Positions 28,530 through 29,803 of a stretch of DNA of 29,803 nt are shown here, one piece after another. The position numbers were made by a program, and so were the translations under genes. The notes beneath the pieces are model-generated. The model saw nothing but the letters and a program-made list of their open reading frames with translations. It did not search any database and was not told the DNA's origin. The first letter of the stretch is position 1. Each line of letters begins with the position of its first letter. Source of the DNA: Thoreauomyces humboldtii (lineage: Eukaryota > Chytridiomycota > Chytridiomycetes > Spizellomycetales > Powellomycetaceae). The stretch is taken from the NCBI GenBank assembly GCA_027596035.1, contig JADGJA010000215.1, positions 1 to 29,803 of the forward strand, written 5' to 3'.

Positions 28530-29782
28530 GCAACGCCTCGTCTGCGATCTTCCTCCGGCGCTCCAGGTCCTCGTTTCGTCTGCGACACCAACCCCTTCTT
28601 GGACAAACATCGGCAGCAGCAGCACCACCTCCCACCACCACCGCCACCACCATCATGCGACCCGTCCATCCCGCAGAACCAACTCGACGTCCTCGTCTCA
28701 AACCCTCTCGAAGGCTCCCCTTGGTCCACCATCGAATCCGATCCAGCAGTCTTCACCGAGCTCCTCTCCACCATCGGCGTCAAGAACGCGTCCGTCACCG
28801 AACTCCTCGACGTCTCCATCCAAACCTTCAGATCGCTCCCGAGACCCGTCCACGGACTCGTGTTCCTGTTCAGATGGCAGGACATGAGGAGGAAGAAGAA
28901 GATGAAGGTGACGGACGTCGAGGGATCGAAAGAGGACATCGGAACCGTCATCGACGATCCCATCTCCATCCCCATCTCCACCTCCATCCCTGTCCCCGTT
29001 CCCGACGTTCCTATCCCGAAAGACCTCATCTTCATCAACCAGACGACACGGAACGCATGTGCAACGACCGCCCTCCTCGCCATCTGTCTCAACTCGACCA
29101 CCCTCGACGTCGGACCTCGACTGCACCACTTCAGGGACTTTTGCATGGACCTCACGCCTCCGTTGAGGGGTCTCGCGGTCGGAAGCTGTCACTTTCTGAG
29201 ATGCGCTCACAACAGGTTCACGAGGGAGGTCGACGACGAGGTCCTGGATTACACCGTTCCAGTACGATCCCGTCCTCAAACGCGGAAGAACCGAACACGA
29301 CCGTCTGCCCAATCCAAAAACAACAAGGGAAGGGGAAGACGGAAACGAGACCATGTCGACCACGATCACGATCACGAGCCATCCTCGACCTCGGACCAAG
29401 AGTCGGAGGAAGGGGAAGGAGAGCCAGGATACCACTTCATATCCTACCTCCCCCACGCCGGTTCCGTGTGGGAGATGGACGGACTCGAACCCACTCCGAA
29501 ACGCGTCGGTCCCACGCCCATCGGAAGGGACGCGGACTGGTGCGAGGTCGTGCAACCTGTGCTTCAGAGACGGATGGGTTGGTGAGTCTTCTTTTTCATT
29601 TTTTTGAGGCAAGGGGGACAAGTGTGGCGGAGCGAGCGATGAGGAACTCACACGTAAAACAATTTCGTCTCTTCCTGGAAATCAGCTACGCGAACGATGC
29701 AGTCGAGTTCAACCTCATGGCCGTGATCGACGAACCACCGGGATGGGAGAGCGGTAGTTACGCCAGGAAGGCGGAACAGAAG
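28530..29782 (+). CDS. UCH37: Ubiquitin C-terminal hydrolase UCH37/UCHL5, 3' end outside window
   Basis: Exons seen: an open frame from 28530 to 29581 and 29686-29782, joined by a 104-nt intron; another donor at 29783 (gtaaaa) leads out of the window. The UCH domain is clear: PWSTIESDPAVFTELLSTIG, PVHGLVFLFRWQ, the catalytic Cys in RNACATTALLAICLN, RGLAVGS, the catalytic His in YHFISYLPHAG and Asp in WEMDGLEP, then VEFNLMAVIDE. It matches UCHL5 rather than UCHL3 through the NACAT motif and the C-terminal LQRRMGCYA segment. Family knowledge: UCH37 trims ubiquitin chains at the proteasome (with Rpn13) and joins INO80. Two inserts stand out: about 35 residues of Ile/Pro repeats before LIFINQ and a basic then His/Asp-rich loop before YHFIS. 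No in-frame ATG precedes the UCH domain after the stop at 28527-28529, so the first exon is unresolved and the start given is only the open-frame limit. Confidence 0.85.
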
Positions 29783-29803
29783 GTAAAACGCCTCTTTTTA
29801 TCT

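Noticed and set aside
28331..29651. Two long minus-strand frames (274 and 317 codons) across UCH37
   Set aside because: The plus strand carries an unmistakable UCH domain; the antisense frames are Gly/Arg/Ser shadows.

Overview
The window looks like ordinary nuclear DNA from a filamentous or yeast-like fungus, most probably a basidiomycete. Conserved eukaryotic genes lie on both strands, each cut by short GT..AG introns of about 56-122 bases, and intergenic gaps are small. The mixture of long Ser/Pro/Ala-rich tails on conserved cores, Kex2-type processing and short phase-variable introns fits Basidiomycota. The exact class is my inference and could be wrong.

Layout, left to right. 1-833 shows no gene. 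834-3063 (+) encodes an App1-type phosphatidate phosphatase. 3252-3506 (-) encodes the twin-CX9C protein COA4. 4028-4785 (+) encodes an unrecognised 219-aa protein. 5354-7209 (-) encodes protein phosphatase 5. 7700-8362 (+) encodes an unrecognised protein. 8521-11849 (-) encodes a DENND6-family DENN-domain protein in eight exons. 12372-13247 (-) encodes the mitochondrial protease ATP23. It diverges across about 260 bases from delta-COP (13507-15818, +, ten exons, the first apparently only the ATG). 15910-16857 (-) encodes UTP11. A 1.2-kb divergent promoter region rich in GTAC palindromes leads to a membrane-anchored alpha/beta hydrolase (18095-19687, +). Then come an enoyl-CoA isomerase (20382-21282, +), an F-box protein (21438-22553, -), a secreted HExxH metalloprotease (23192-24727, +), a type II membrane protein resembling a glycosyltransferase (25045-27066, +), the KDEL receptor ERD2 (27297-28116, -) and a UCH37/UCHL5 deubiquitinase cut by the right edge.

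Most genes are unrelated housekeeping functions and I see no secondary-metabolite cluster, mobile element, CRISPR array or operon-like system. Some functions are loosely related: delta-COP and ERD2 act in Golgi-to-ER retrieval and DENND6 in membrane traffic, while COA4 and ATP23 act in mitochondria. Their proximity need not mean co-regulation.

The strongest unexplained signals are regulatory. A palindromic GTGTAC-N-GTACAC / GTACAGTA motif is clustered between UTP11 and the hydrolase and recurs near other start codons. An identical 16-base element lies just before the starts of the hydrolase and the metalloprotease. Three short introns have lengths divisible by three and no in-frame stop. Exon boundaries were derived by hand from splice signals, reading frame and recalled family conservation; none has been checked against transcripts.
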